A DNA stretch of 64,000 bases from Ovis canadensis. Taxonomy: Eukaryota > Chordata > Mammalia > Artiodactyla > Bovidae. Shown piece by piece: positions 13,768 through 25,517 of this stretch. The first letter of the stretch is position 1. The number at the start of each line of letters is the position of its first letter. The notes under the pieces were generated by a model. It was not told the origin of the DNA, did not search any database, and worked only from the letters and a program-made list of their open reading frames with translations. The position numbers were made by a program, and so were the translations under genes. The DNA lies in the NCBI RefSeq assembly GCF_042477335.2, contig NC_091245.1, forward strand, positions 85,040,501 to 85,104,500, in the 5' to 3' direction.

Positions 13768-14022
13768 TGCTACTGCTACTGCTACTGCTGCTGCTAAGTC
13801 GCTCCAGTCGTGTCTGACTCTGTGCAACCCCATAGACGGCAGCCCACCAGGCTCCCCTGTCCCTGGGATTCTCCAGGCAAGAACACTGGAGTGGGTTGCC
13901 ATCTCCTTCTCCAATGCATCAAAGTGAAAAGTGAAGGTGAAGTCGCTCAGTCGTCTCCGACCCTCAGTGACCCCATGGACTGCAGCCTTCCAGGCTCCTC
14001 CGTCCATGCGATTTTCCAGGCA
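13768..14022 (-). repeat. Bov-A2 SINE dimer (reverse, 5'-truncated)
   Basis: Two monomers separated by 'gtgaaaagtgaaggtgaag', with an expanded (ACTGCT)n/GCT tail at about 13766-13797. The far monomer stops early at 'ccaggcaag', short of the usual end. From 14030 to 14600 nothing is recognised. Confidence 0.93.
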
Positions 14023-14613
14023 AGAAAAATTCCATTGGATTTATAGATATTTTCAATGCAGTTTTTCTTAAGGGAAAATGGAACAGAGTGGGGGGCTTAC
14101 AAATGACTATAACCACCCTTTAGCATGAATCTATTTATTTTATTATTTTGGTCACCAGGAAAGATCAACCAGAAGGGGAAATAGAAAATTCTGGCCTGTG
14201 TAGAGTGGAGGGAAAATAACTGAGTATTCAGGAGGTGATTAGATAGTGGGATTTGAGAACAATAGGTGTTTATCCTGAGCCAAAGGTCAACATACAAATC
14301 ATCTTGGGGTCAAAGAGACCTGAAAGTTAGTGAAAGAAGTACATAAGTAAAGGTTAGGCTCCTCATGAATACACTTTGCCTGTATTACAGTATCCTTAAG
14401 CATTTCTGAAGTCATGGGCTTAGAACATAACCAAGATTATTTTGATCAGTTACAAATTATTGCTTGTTTTGATACTTGTCCCTAATCGCTTTTTTCAGCT
14501 TGGATTCTAAACCTATTCAACGACTCTTCTCAGATTTATGAACAAAACCTTCCAACCTCCATTATCTCAAGTGATGTGCATCTTAGTAATGGGTGGTATG
14601 GGGCGGGCTGATA

Positions 14614-15452
14614 TTCAGTTCAGTTCAGTTCAGTTGCTCAGTCGTGTCTGACTCTTTGCAACCCCATGAATCGTAGCACACCAGGCCTCCCTGTCCATAA
14701 CCAACTCCTGCAGTTCACCCAAACTCATGTCCATGGAGTCAGTGATGCCATCCAGCCATCTCATCCTCTGTCATCCCCTTCTCCTCCTGCCCCGAATCTC
14801 TCCCAGCATCAGAGTCTTTTCCAATGAGTCAGCTCTTCACATGAGGTGGCCAAAGTATTGGAGTTTCAGCTTTATCATCAGTCCTTCCAGTGAACACCCA
14901 GGACTGATCTCCTTTAGGATGGACTGGTTGGATCTCCTTGCAGTCCAAGGGACTCTCAAGAGTCTTCTCCAGCACCACAGTTCAAAAGCATCAATTCTTC
15001 GGCGCTCAGCTTTCTTCACAGTTCAACTCTCACATCCATACATGAAAAAATCATACATGGAGAAACCATAGCCTGTCTCTGCTTTTGAATATGCTATCTA
15101 GGTTGGTCATAACTTTTCTTCCAAGGAGTAAGCGTCTTTTAATTTCATGGCTGCAGTCATCATCTGCAGTGATTTTGGAGCCCCCCAAAATAAAGTCTAA
15201 CACTGTTTCCACTGTTTCCCCATCTATTTCCCACAAAGTGATGGGACCAGATGCCATGATCTTAGTTTTCTGAATGTTGAGCTTTAAGCCAACTTTTTCA
15301 CTCTCCTCTTTCACTTTCATCAAGAGGCTTTTTAGTTCCTCTTCACTTTCTGCCATAAGGGTGGTGTCATCTGCAAATCTGAGGTTATTGATATTTCTGC
15401 CAGCAATCTTGATTCCAGCTTGTGCTTCTTCCAGCCCAGCATTTTGCATGAT
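14614..15452 (-). mobile_element. BovB LINE, 839-bp reverse copy with 9-bp TSD
   Basis: 5'-truncated BovB covering the C-terminal part of the reverse transcriptase and the 3' end. GGGCTGATA at 14605-14613 and 15453-15461 is the TSD. A reverse ORF at 15051-15536 keeps RFADDTTLMAESEEELKSLL, where the polymerase motif reads FADD. It is non-functional. Confidence 0.95.
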
Positions 15453-15636
15453 GGGCTGATAGTAGACCTTTAAAAAAAATTTTTTTTTAAGAACAAAATT
15501 ATTTCTTCTTAAATACAGTAGTTTTACCAGCAGCAAAGCTCCATGTATTTTTCTTAAAAAGGTCTAAAAAGGGCTGATATTAGACCTTTTAAAAAAAACT
15601 TGGAGCTTTGCTGCTTGTAAAACTATTATATTTAAG
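15453..15636. repeat. Imperfect hairpin and direct duplication next to BovB
   Basis: Arms 15508-15543 and 15601-15636 are reverse complements at 33 of 36 positions. An inner pair, 15556-15567 and 15580-15590 ('aaaaaggtctaa' / 'ttagacctttt'), can also pair. In addition GGGCTGATA plus 'TAGACCTTT' occurs directly repeated at 15453 and 15571. I recognise no transposon family. Confidence 0.8.
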
Positions 15637-16796
15637 AACAAATATAGAATTTTTATTTTAAAAATTTTAGATTAACTGTGATGCTAGAGAAAGAATTAAG
15701 AATCCCAAATGGTTAAAAAAAAAAAAAATTCACTGTATGCATTCTTTGAAGCCAGACCTCCACCAGAAATTTCCCTAAAATAACAAGCTCCTTCTTTTAA
15801 TGTGAACTCATTCTACCATTATTTATCACCTGATGAATTATAAAAATAGGAAATATTTAAATGGTTAGGTATGTATAGTAAAAGACAGAATTAAAAAGAG
15901 AGGATTTGGAAAATCCACAGATCAAATACATGGCCCCTGAATAATTGAGAATTTAGTCAGAATAATTAAGAGAAAACATAGAGAGAATGACAGTAATTAC
16001 AACAAGGGGATTTTAGTATGAAATGAAATTGGAAACTACCAGGAATGTTCAGTTTGTAATAAATAGAATTCAATATTAACTAACTTTGCTTTAACCCCAA
16101 CCAGGGGAATTTTATAGAGTCCAGACATTATTATAACATAGGTTCAAAATAAATTAATTCCATGGTATTGGGCCCAAGAAAAAATAGGCCTCAGAATGGT
16201 GTTCTGTGTATATGGAAGATAGATCTGTTGAGTTCCTCTAAGCAATAAGACAAGATTCTTAAAGTAAAACTAGACCAATAAAAGATATGGTCATTGCACT
16301 ACTCCCATAATAGTGATATTATTTAAGACATTAAAGTGACATATTATTCAGTGCTAAAATATGTGATACGGTTATTAGGGAGATATAGTTTTTCATTTTT
16401 TGATTCATTATCTGATTTACTTTATACCAGATGATAATGTATTCATAGGGACATATAGCGAAAATAGCATATGCTGAAAACTTTATGCCAAATGATATTC
16501 TAATACACCAGCTACTACTTCTCAGCATGTAGAATGCTTTTATGAAATAATGGCATATTAATCATACTGTGCAAAGTCCCATTAAAATCAATGATGTATT
16601 GACTTTGTTTATTTCACATGAGTTATACATAATAAAATAATGTTCTGTAAAGAGTGGCTTTCATCCTGAGGAAAACTTCATATCATTAATTTTCATGTAA
16701 AAGAAACTCCTTCTTTTGTCAGACTTGCCACAGCATACATAGAGATAAATAGTCATAATACTTACATAAAGATTCTTTATTAATTTTTAAATCATT
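15637..16796. other. AT-rich interval without recognised features
   Basis: About 1.2 kb of AT-rich DNA, including an A15 run near 15716. I recognise no gene, RNA or repeat family; short ORFs here lack codon structure or similarity I can name. Confidence 0.6.
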
Positions 16797-16999
16797 ATTG
16801 AGTACCTGACATGTGCTAGATGCACTTAAAGTACATTATTTTATCTACTCCTTGAAATAGTTCTGTTAAGTGCTTCTATTATCAGTCCCATCTTACAGAT
16901 GAGAAAACAAAGGCCTAGAGTTGGATGAAATGCCCAAGGCCATATGGAAACTACTGGCCAAGCTTGGGACTCATCACCTAAGCTCTGAGTACCACCTGT
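16797..16999 (-). repeat. MIR SINE (reverse)
   Basis: Reverse MIR: 'ttattgagtacctgacatgtgctagatgc', 'ttatcagtcccatcttacagatgagaaaacaaagg', 'tgcccaaggccatatgg'. The interval 17000-17290 shows nothing else. Confidence 0.75.
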
Positions 17000-17293
17000 A
17001 CTACTACACACACAGCCTGTCCACGATGCCTGAGTCCTCAAGTGAAGGTAACTTCAGTAGACACTTAAAATAGACTGATTGTTGTCTTAGGCTGGGGTCT
17101 CCAAAAGCACACCTTGAGTCAAGGATATATGTAAACATGTTTATCAGGAAGTATTCCCAGAAAATTCTAGAAGGGCAGCAGGACTAGGAAGGGAAGAGAT
17201 CTGGCTAGAGTGTGATATTAAGCCAAGTCCCAAGAGTTAGAATTTTGTCCCAATCCTGCAGAAATGCTCTGGAGACAGCATGAATCACACATA

Positions 17294-17505
17294 TGAAAGT
17301 GAAAGTATTTGTTGCTCAGTCCTGTCTGACTCTTTGTGAGCCCATGGACTGTAGACCACCAAGCTCCTCTGTCCATGGAATTCTCCAAGTAAGAATACTG
17401 GAGTGCGTTGCCACTCCCTTCCCCAGGGGATCTTTCTGACCCAGGGATTGAACCCAGGTCCCCTGTGTGGCAGGCAGATTCTTTACTGTCTTAGCCACCA
17501 CGGAA
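17294..17505 (-). repeat. Bov-tA SINE
   Basis: Reverse Bov-tA with the 'gaaagtgaaagt' start of its tail at left and the tRNA-like head at right. A weak TSD is possible: TCACACATA before and TCATACATA after, 8 of 9. Confidence 0.92.
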
Positions 17506-17621
17506 GATCATACATACTGCTCACTGTATAGGGACATGTGTGATCTATACTGTCTCCAGAGCAACTCCGCACCATTCAAATCTTCTCACCCATCAGACAT
17601 TGGCTAATGATTGCCTCTGTT

Positions 17622-17918
17622 TTTCAGTTGCTAAGTTATGTCTGACTCATTTTCACCCCACAGACTACAGCACACCAGGCTTCCCTCTCCTTCACTATTT
17701 CCCAGAGGTTGCTCAAACTCATGTCCATTGAGTTGCTGACACCATCCAACCATCTATCTCATCCTCTGCCAGGCCCTTCTCCTCCAGCCCTCAATCTTTC
17801 CCAGCATCAGTGACTTTTCCGTTGAGTCGGCTCTTCACATCAGGTGGCCAAAGTATTGGAGCTTCAGCATCAGTCCTCGCATGAATATTCAGGGTTGATT
17901 TCCTTTAGGAAATGACTG
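17622..17918 (-). mobile_element. BovB LINE 3' fragment, older reverse copy
   Basis: Same 3' region as the other BovB copies but more diverged, with small deletions. It runs from 'tcagttgctaagttatgtctgac' to 'gatttcctttagga'. Confidence 0.88.
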
Positions 17919-19382
17919 CCCCTAGAAAGACATAAATTCTTAGGCATCTCCCACCTCTCATGTGGGTGGGCATAACGGTATCCACAGCCTAAGGGCAGTT
18001 CCCCCAGCTAAGGATTGCCAGTGCAGCAGATTGAGTCAAGGTTCTAGGGGGGCAGATGTACAAAAAGAAAGGGAAAAGATACAAGGTAACATAAGTAGAA
18101 TAAATGGATTGTTGATAGGATATTGATACTGTCATAAATATATTTTCTAAGATTCCTTTACATTCCAAATAAATAGGTACACATTTGCTTTATGTCTATA
18201 TTTATCATCAGATCTTTTAAAACTGCATGAAGAAGGAAAAAGTTGATATCCCATTCCCCACAGTTTAGAATGTATCCTTCTACTACATAGACTCATGTAC
18301 ACATATTTATGTAGTTTTTTTTACAAATATGTAGACATATTATTCATATTACTCTGAAAATTATATTTAGGTTAAAGTATATATCCTAAATATTTCTTGA
18401 AGTCAATACATATATAAATAACTTATTAAGAGTAATATGAAAATATATGGTATACATAATCCATAATTTATTCAACCTATTGAATTCTCTGTTGATAAGC
18501 AATAGTTGTTTGCAATTCTTTGCTACTCCAAATTATACTTACCCTTCTTTCTATTCTCTGCCTAGTTAATCTCATCCAGTCCCATTACTTTAAACAGTGT
18601 GCCATCTCAATTTATATTGTTATCCCCTGACATTTTACTGAGTTTGTACTCATATATACAGCTGCCCAATTGTCATCTCCACTTGGACAAAGCAGGCATA
18701 ACCTAAGTGAACTATTTTATATATAGTATGTATATATATATATATTAATTACATATATAATTTTACCATATGTAATTATATTCTTATGTTATACTTTTAT
18801 TTTCAGAATCAGTATATGTTTATTGGACATATTTTTTAAATAACCAGAACCTCTCACTACCGTCTGTACAATTTTATCTTTAGTCAAGTTGATATGCTCC
18901 TTGAAAACATGACAACAGCTGAGTCATCACATCAGATCGTGATCACCAGGAGTGTTTATTGAATGCTCATTGTATGAGAGTACCATTTTTGACTGGGGTG
19001 TATCAAGGAGCATAGGACAAGGTCCCTGGTCTGAGGAGCTGAGTCTGAAGTGGAAAGCAAGCGTCTCAACCTCCTAAAGACAACTAGTATGACAATGCAA
19101 CCTACTTTCAATAACAAATGAATCATACAGACAATTGCTGTTATAAGAGTATGGTCACTGCATGATGGGAAAATCAGAGCTTCTCACTGAAAACAGGCAT
19201 AGAATCAGAGGAATGTGAATCTTGCAGATTCACAATTATGTCAAGATCCTTCCCGAGGGACCTTCCACCCAGAAAGTTCTTTCATTAAATTGCATGTTCC
19301 ACTCTCTCTCTCAGTTCTCTGCGCAAATGTAACCTCTAAGAGGATTTCCTTGGCTACTGTGAGGTTAAGAGTCCTCTTCTCT
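17919..19382. other. AT-rich interval; possible L2-like piece and (TA)n tract
   Basis: Mostly unrecognised AT-rich DNA. An imperfect (TA)n tract lies at about 18719-18768. At 18945-19160 a weak reverse L2-like pattern ('gtttattgaatgctcattgtatg') is visible. No gene seen. Confidence 0.45.
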
Positions 19383-20460
19383 TGGAATGGGAGAAAATAA
19401 TAGCAAATAAAGCAACTGACAAACAACTAATCTCAAAAATATACAAGCAACTCCTGCAGCTCAATTCCAAAAAAATAAACGACCCAATCAAAAAATGGGC
19501 CAAAGAACTAAATAACGTTTCTCCAAAGAAGACATACGGATGGCTAACAAACACATGAAAAGATGCTCAACATCACTCATTATCAGAGAAATGCAAATCA
19601 AAACCACAGTGAGGTACCATTTCATACCAGTCAGAATGGCTACAATCCAAAAGTCTACAAGCGATAAATGCTGGAGAGGGTGCGGAGAAAAGGGAACCCT
19701 CTTACACTGTTGGTGGGAACACAGACTAGTACAGCCACTATGGAGAACAGTGTGGAGATTCTTTAAAAAAACTGCAAATAGAACTGCCTTATGACCCAGC
19801 AATCCCACTGCTGAGCATACAAACCGAGGAAACCAGAATTGAAAGAGACACGTGTACACCAATGTTCATCACAGCACTGTTTATAATAGCCAGGACATGG
19901 AGGCAACCTAGATGTCCATCAGCAGATGAATGGATAAGAAAGCAGTGGTACATATACACAATGGAGTATTACTCAGCCATTAAAAAGAATACATTTGAAT
20001 GAGTTCTAATGAGGTGGATGAAACTGGAGCCGATTATACAGAGTGAAGTAAGCCAGGAAGAAAAACACCAATACAGTATACTAACACGTATATATGGAAT
20101 TTAGAAAGATGGTAATGATAACCCTGTATGCGAGACAGCAAAAGAGACACAGATGTATAGAACAGACTTTTGGACTCTGTAGGAGAGGGAGAGGGTGGGA
20201 TGATTTGGGAGAATGGCATTGAAACATGTATACTATCACATAAGAAATGAATTGCCAGTCTATGTTCGATACAGGACACAGGATGCTTGGGGCTGGTGCA
20301 CTGGGATGACCCAGAGAGATGCTATGGAGACGGAGGTGGGAGGGGGGTTCAGGATTGGGAACTCATGTACACCCGTGGCTGATTCATGTCAATGTATGGC
20401 AAAACCAATACAGTATTGTAAAGTTAAAAGATAAATAAAAATAAATAAAAAATTTTAAAA
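19383..20460 (+). mobile_element. Ruminant L1 LINE, 1.08-kb 3' end with ~16-bp TSD
   Basis: 5'-truncated L1 holding the ORF2 C-terminal region and 3' UTR, ending in an A-rich tail. The C-terminal cysteine segment of ORF2 is visible in the ORF at 19540-19794 ([17 protein letters not shown]). TSD: AAGAGTCCTCTTCTCT at 19367-19382 and AAGAGTCCCCCTCTCT at 20461-20476, 14 of 16. Confidence 0.95.
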
Positions 20461-20519
20461 AAGAGTCCCCCTCTCTACCACAGATAACACTTCCCCTTGT
20501 TACTGAAATTCAGTTGTTT

Positions 20520-20665
20520 ACTTGTGTATTGTCTTTCTCACAGCATGAGATTCGTGAGCAATGTAATCTTGTCTCTCCTGTTCATCACTGTCTATCCATT
20601 GCCCAAAACCTTTTCTGGCACAAAGTAGGTATTCAATAAGTATTTGTTGAGTAAATGGGCCTTGT
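20520..20665 (+). repeat. L2 LINE 3' end fragment
   Basis: Ends 'ctggcacaaagtaggtattcaataagtatttgttgagtaaatg', the classic L2 3' terminus. Confidence 0.65.
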
Positions 20666-23059
20666 AAACCAAATGGAACTTACAAAAAATGGCACAGTAG
20701 TCATTCTAGGCAGGGATAATGGCACGAGAAACAAGTGCTCCTTAGAGAGTTATCTTCAATTATGATACAATGGCTTTCTACTCTCTACATGGAAACTTCA
20801 GTAATACCTGAGATACCAGTAATATCACTGGTAGACAGTGAAAATAATTGAGCTTGCCACTGTTATAATAATTCATAGTCAGTTTATAGCCATTGAGCCT
20901 TCTCCTAGGTCTGCCACTTTCCCATGACCTCACAGAATAAAAGTTGTCAAAGAGGAGTTGACTGGAGTCCCTAGAAATAAAATTTTGCAAGGCATTAGAC
21001 AAATAAATATGTTGATGGGATTTTCAAAATGATTGGCTTGTTCTTTTAGAGTTTCCGTGAACAAAAGAGAGAGACTAAAGTTTATGACAAAGGATGAAAA
21101 CAAAACCAAGGTTTAATTTGTTAAAGATGATAACAACTTTTGTTTTCTTCTTCAAAACTGTATTTTGATGACCAGTTTAGTCAGATTTCTCCCCAACTGC
21201 TGTTTGCAGAGTGTCTGCCAGTCTTCTCCTCCCCCACCAGACCTGAGTGGACAAGATCCTACGAAACTGCCAGAAGGCCACTGAAAGAACTACAAGCTTG
21301 AGAGCTCTTCATTCACTGCCATCATCAGTGCTGAGTCTGTGCCCTGAGATCATCCCTGATCTAGGTCATTTGCATTAACAGGAGACTGCATTTCTTCCTT
21401 TGATGAAGAAAGCAAGCAGGATCTTCTCAATTAGTGCTCTTAGAGCTCACTGAAAACATGCTTTATGATAGACTACAGTAAGAGTCAGCTACCATAGAGT
21501 AAGGCTACATACCAATACATTTTGACAGGATTTTACTAAGAACCATTTTGGAAAAAACAAGAAGTTCATCTATTTTAATAGTATTTTTTTACATTAAGAA
21601 GGCAATGCAAGCTGACTATGGCAAATTTCAAACTGCAGGAATCATAAGAGAAAAATAACATATTATCCATAGTTTCACCCCCTAGAGTATTTTCCATTCC
21701 AACTTTTATGTATGCCTGTTTTTGAACTTCATCATGCTATCTAATACAACTCTTAATTTACTTGTCACACCACCATATTTTATCTTCCAAATACCACTAT
21801 TACTATGTGAAATTATTTTATTGATTTCTTTACTGCTATATTGACTTTCTCCAAATAAAATCTACATTTTATAGACAAAATCCTTTTCTCCCTTATGTAC
21901 TCAAGAAATGAATTAATGAACAGATGTCAAATTAATATCTTTATAAATATCACCTCAAATACTTGTATTTTCACATCTTTAAGATTGTACTCATGCTCGG
22001 TTACTCAGTCATATCCAACTCTTTGCATGCTGCACCTTGCCTAGGTATCGTATTGGATTGTTTTTATTCTATAACACTCTGTTTCTTCCTGTTCCTCATA
22101 AGGGAAGAGTGTTTTTGTACTTTAAGGCAGAGTTCCTGGTGAACTGATTTTACAAAGACCTTAGATCAACTTGGCATCCCATATGTTAGAAAATTCTATT
22201 ACTAAAAGGAAATCAAAATACTGTATCCCCAAAAGAAGATGGAATATTATTAATTAAATAATAACTTGGAGACTAAGTTCTATTTTGCAAAATAGTAAAA
22301 TATCTATGTATAAAATAAAGTTGAACATATTATTGTTCCTCAAAAAACCTTAACCAATTTATAGCAAGTTTTATTGGGAAGAAATTCATCCAAAACTGCA
22401 ATGCATATGCCAAGTTTTGCTCTAATGTGTTAAAACTGCTTCAATATAATGTTTGTGGTCCATCCACATCTAATCTATCCATATGAAATGTGATATTATT
22501 ATAAAGTGTAATTATTTCCAGAAACCTTAAAATAAGTGTTTCTAATTAAACATTTGTCTCACAATATATTAACTGGAGGTCACTTAATCGGAGAAAAATT
22601 AGGCAATATTTTAACTAGGTCTTGACAAAAATGCATTAAATCTATTTTTTAAAATGTTTTATTTCTTGTAAGTTTCAGCCTGATGTGATTTTAAAATAGC
22701 CAAGTTATAAACCCCTGAAAATTGGAGTTTATAATGGAAATACTGACAGACCCTTAACTTTTAGGATGAATGTGCAGCTGTAATAACATTTGCTGTTGCT
22801 GCCTCAGTCAGTGTAGCAACATGACTGGGGTGCTAGATGTGGTTATTTCAGATATAAAACTGGCTGAACACTTGCTGAAGTATTTTCCCATTTCGAAAAT
22901 CTTAGAAAATTCATTTCTTGTTTTGGAAACCCCTTTCATCTCAAAAGTTATTATAATAAACAAGATGGAGGCCCTAGTCTTCTACTTTCTGTTTATACAT
23001 TATCTCCTTGGTTATCTCGTCTTCTCCTATGGCTGGTTATCACAAAGCTTTCCTGTATA
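20666..23059. other. Unrecognised interval with one SINE scrap
   Basis: About 2.4 kb without a recognised gene. A ~40-base reverse Bov-tA tail scrap lies at about 21990-22030 ('ttactcagtcatatccaactctttgc'). A 125-codon ORF at 22770-23147 runs into an L2 fragment and has no recognisable domain. An octamer-like ATTTGCAT occurs near 21368. Confidence 0.5.
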
Positions 23060-23300
23060 TGGCATCTCTACCCACCAGTTAGTTATTCAAGCCAGAAAAT
23101 TAGAGGTCAGTTTTATCTCATACTACATCTTCACCACATCTAATTGATTGCAAATACTGAGGGTTTAACTGCCAAAATGTGTTTTGAAACCATTTATTTT
23201 TAATCCCCAGTGCCATCACTTTAGTTAATGCCACTAAAAGCTCAAGCCAAGCTGATTACAATGGCCTCCTAACTTGCATTTCAGGATAATTGATAGTTGG
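23060..23300 (+). repeat. L2 LINE fragment
   Basis: Sense L2: 'agttattcaagccagaaaattagaggtc', 'atcttcaccacatctaattgattgc', 'attacaatggcctcctaacttgc'. The following 23300-24230 has nothing recognised apart from a T10 run. Confidence 0.6.
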
Positions 23301-24229
23301 TAGAAGAAAGTTCTTAATATTTATAGAATTTCAGCAAATAAAGCAGTAGAAATGATAAAATTAGAAAATCATCATTTCCCAACCCGCAATAAAATTACAG
23401 ATCTCTGCAATGATTATCTATAGTTGCTAAAACAAGGAGGGAGTGGTTAACAGAATTTTATATTGAAGGAATGAGGCTGACATGATCAGAACTATCAGTT
23501 GTATTAATCACTAAAAGTGGGAAAACCAGTTGCTATGTGTCTTAAAATATGATAAAAGCAACAGGAAATATACTTGCCTAAAACGTTGAATCTGAATCTA
23601 GTCAGCCCTCTAGATTTTTGGAAAATAAAGGGAATGAAGGAATAAGTTAGCACTGTGAAGAAACAGTCAGACAAATCCTGAATCTAAGAAGTCTACAGAA
23701 AAACAACGGCCTGATTTCTCCAACAAATCAGTGTAGTATGTAAGGCACTGATGATGGAATGGAGGTGGGGTTGGGATTGTTATGAAATAAGAGTCTTAAA
23801 ACACATAACAACTGAACGCAATATGAGTATTTAACTGGATCTGATTCAAACAAACCATTTTCAAAAATCATATTTGAGGCAATGGGGAAATTCAAATATG
23901 AACTGTATCAAAAATATTAAGAAATTATTACTAACTCCCTAGGTATGAAAATGGTAATGAGGTTATTTCCAAGATAAAAGTTTTTTTTTTAATACTAAAG
24001 AAAATGAAAGGAGAGGCAAAAGAAGAAAGAAGATTGGCATATTCTGATAAAGGTTTTAGCAGGATAATGAGTATATAGGTTTCATTAAACTATTTCCTTT
24101 ATTTTGTGTATATTTTGTGAAATTTTCCCCGAAAGGTCATTTTTACAAAGTTATTTAGGTTCTATAAAAAAGAATGGTAATGATTCAGTAAAGGTGATCA
24201 TGATAAAATATACAGATTTGAGATATATT

Positions 24230-24345
24230 TAAATTAAGAGGCATTGTTAATTAATTGGAAGAAAAGGTGAAAAATAAAGAGAAATCAATGGTGACTCCTT
24301 GGTTTTTGATTTGAGCAACTGGGTAAATAACGGTACCAGATCCCG
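24230..24345 (-). repeat. L2 LINE fragment (reverse)
   Basis: 'gaaatcaatggtgactccttggtttttgatttgagcaactggg' matches the antisense of L2 coding sequence. A Bov-tA piece interrupts it on the right. Confidence 0.5.
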
Positions 24346-24470
24346 TGGAGGAAGGCATGGCAACCCACTCCAGCATTGTGCCTGGAGAATCCCCATGAAC
24401 AGAAGAGCCTGGCAGGCTACAGTCCCTGGGGTCGCAAACAGCCAGACACAAGTGAGCGATAAAGCACAGC
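24346..24470 (+). repeat. Bov-tA SINE, body only
   Basis: Sense Bov-tA lacking its tRNA-like head; begins at 'ccgtggaggaaggcatggcaacccactcc' and ends at 'gtgagcgataaagcac'. Confidence 0.88.
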
Positions 24471-24670
24471 ACATAGCACACAGAGGGGCAAGTTTGGGTA
24501 TGGATTAAAAGCCTACTTTAATTTCACACATTGAGACCTGTAATAGCTTTCTGCAGGTGCTGTAACAAATTACCACATACGAATACTGAGCATGTTAAAG
24601 CAACACAAATGTATTTTCTTACAGTTCTGAAGGTCAGAAGTCCAAAATCAGTCTCACTAAGCTAAAGCCC

Positions 24671-24875
24671 AGGGTTTCCCTAGTGGTTCAGCTGACAAAG
24701 AATCTGCTTGCAATGCAGGAGACCCAGGTTCAGTCCCTAGGTCCAGAAGATCCCCTAGAGAAGGAAATGGCAACCTTCTCCAGTATTCTTGCCTGGAGAA
24801 CCCCAAGGACAGAGAAGCCTGGCAGGCTATAGTCCATGGGGTCACAAAGAGTTAGACACTTCTGAATGACTAACA
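24671..24875 (+). repeat. Bov-tA SINE
   Basis: Near full-length sense copy, from the tRNA-like head 'gggtttccctagtggttcagc' to 'gacacttctgaatgactaac'. It is the first of two head-to-tail SINEs. Confidence 0.93.
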
Positions 24876-24890
24876 TATATAAGCTCATCA

Positions 24891-25110
24891 GGCCTTCCCA
24901 GGTGGCACTAGTGGTAAAGAACCTGCCTGCTGATGTAGGAGACATAAGACATATGGGTTCGATCCCTGGGCCAGGAAGATCCCCTGGAGAAGGAAATGAC
25001 AACCCACTCCAGTATTCTTGCCTGGAAATCCCATGGACAGAGTAGCCTGATGGGCTACAATTCATGAGGTCACAAAAAAGTCGGACACCCCTGAAGCGAC
25101 TTAGCAGGCA
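24891..25110 (+). repeat. Bov-tA SINE, variant head
   Basis: Sense copy with the 'ggcactagtggtaaagaacc ... gacataagac' head variant, ending 'gaagcgacttagcaggca'. It follows the previous SINE after about 15 bases. Confidence 0.93.
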
Positions 25111-25137
25111 ATCTGAAGTCAAAGAGTCGACAGGACT

Positions 25138-25272
25138 GGTTCCTCCTCTTCCGCACCACTCCCTTTCTCCTCCTCCCCCTCCCGTGTCCTTTTCCTCCTC
25201 TTCTTCCTCTCCCTCCTCCCCCCCCCCCCCCCCCCCCCGCTACTTTCTCCTCCCTCCTCCCCCTCCTCCTGA
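25138..25272. repeat. Polypyrimidine tract with C21 run
   Basis: About 135 bases almost purely C/T on the + strand (TCC/TCT-rich), containing 21 consecutive C at 25218-25238. The reverse strand is purine-rich with a G21 run. ORFs across it (poly-Pro/Ser) are artefacts of the composition. Confidence 0.95.
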
Positions 25273-25377
25273 GGCTTAAGATGAATGTTTCCTGTGTGTG
25301 TTTGGCTCATGTGTCAATACCCAAATATTTTCTTTTAAAATCCTAACAACCTTAAATTCAAATATCTACATATCAGG

Positions 25378-25517
25378 TGCTCAGTTTCTCAGTCATGTCA
25401 GACTCTGACCCTATGGACTATAGCCTCCAGGCTCCTCTCTCCATGGGATTGTTCAGGCAAGAATATTGGAGTTGATTGCCATTCCCTACACCAGGGGATC
25501 TTCCTGACCCTGGGATC
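25378..25517 (-). repeat. Bov-tA SINE, head missing
   Basis: Reverse copy covering the body only, from 'gtgctcagtttctcagtcatgtc' to 'tgaccctgggatcc', where the tRNA-like head is absent. Confidence 0.88.

Larger units (their letters stand above)
24536..25145 (-). repeat. Old L1M-type LINE 3' end split by two Bov-tA SINEs
   Basis: Left piece 24536-24668 ('gtgctgtaacaaattaccac', 'ttacagttctgaaggtcagaagtccaaaatc') and right piece 25110-25145 ('gacaggactggttcctcctct') are consecutive parts of one reverse L1 3' UTR. The SINEs at 24671-24875 and 24891-25110 sit between them. Confidence 0.65.

Noticed and set aside
22770..23147. 125-codon ORF as a small membrane-protein gene
   Set aside because: No start context, no domain, and its end runs into an L2 fragment; AT-rich chance ORF.
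25064..25279. Pro/Ser-rich ORF over the polypyrimidine tract
   Set aside because: Any frame through a C/T-only tract is open; there is no coding signal beyond composition.
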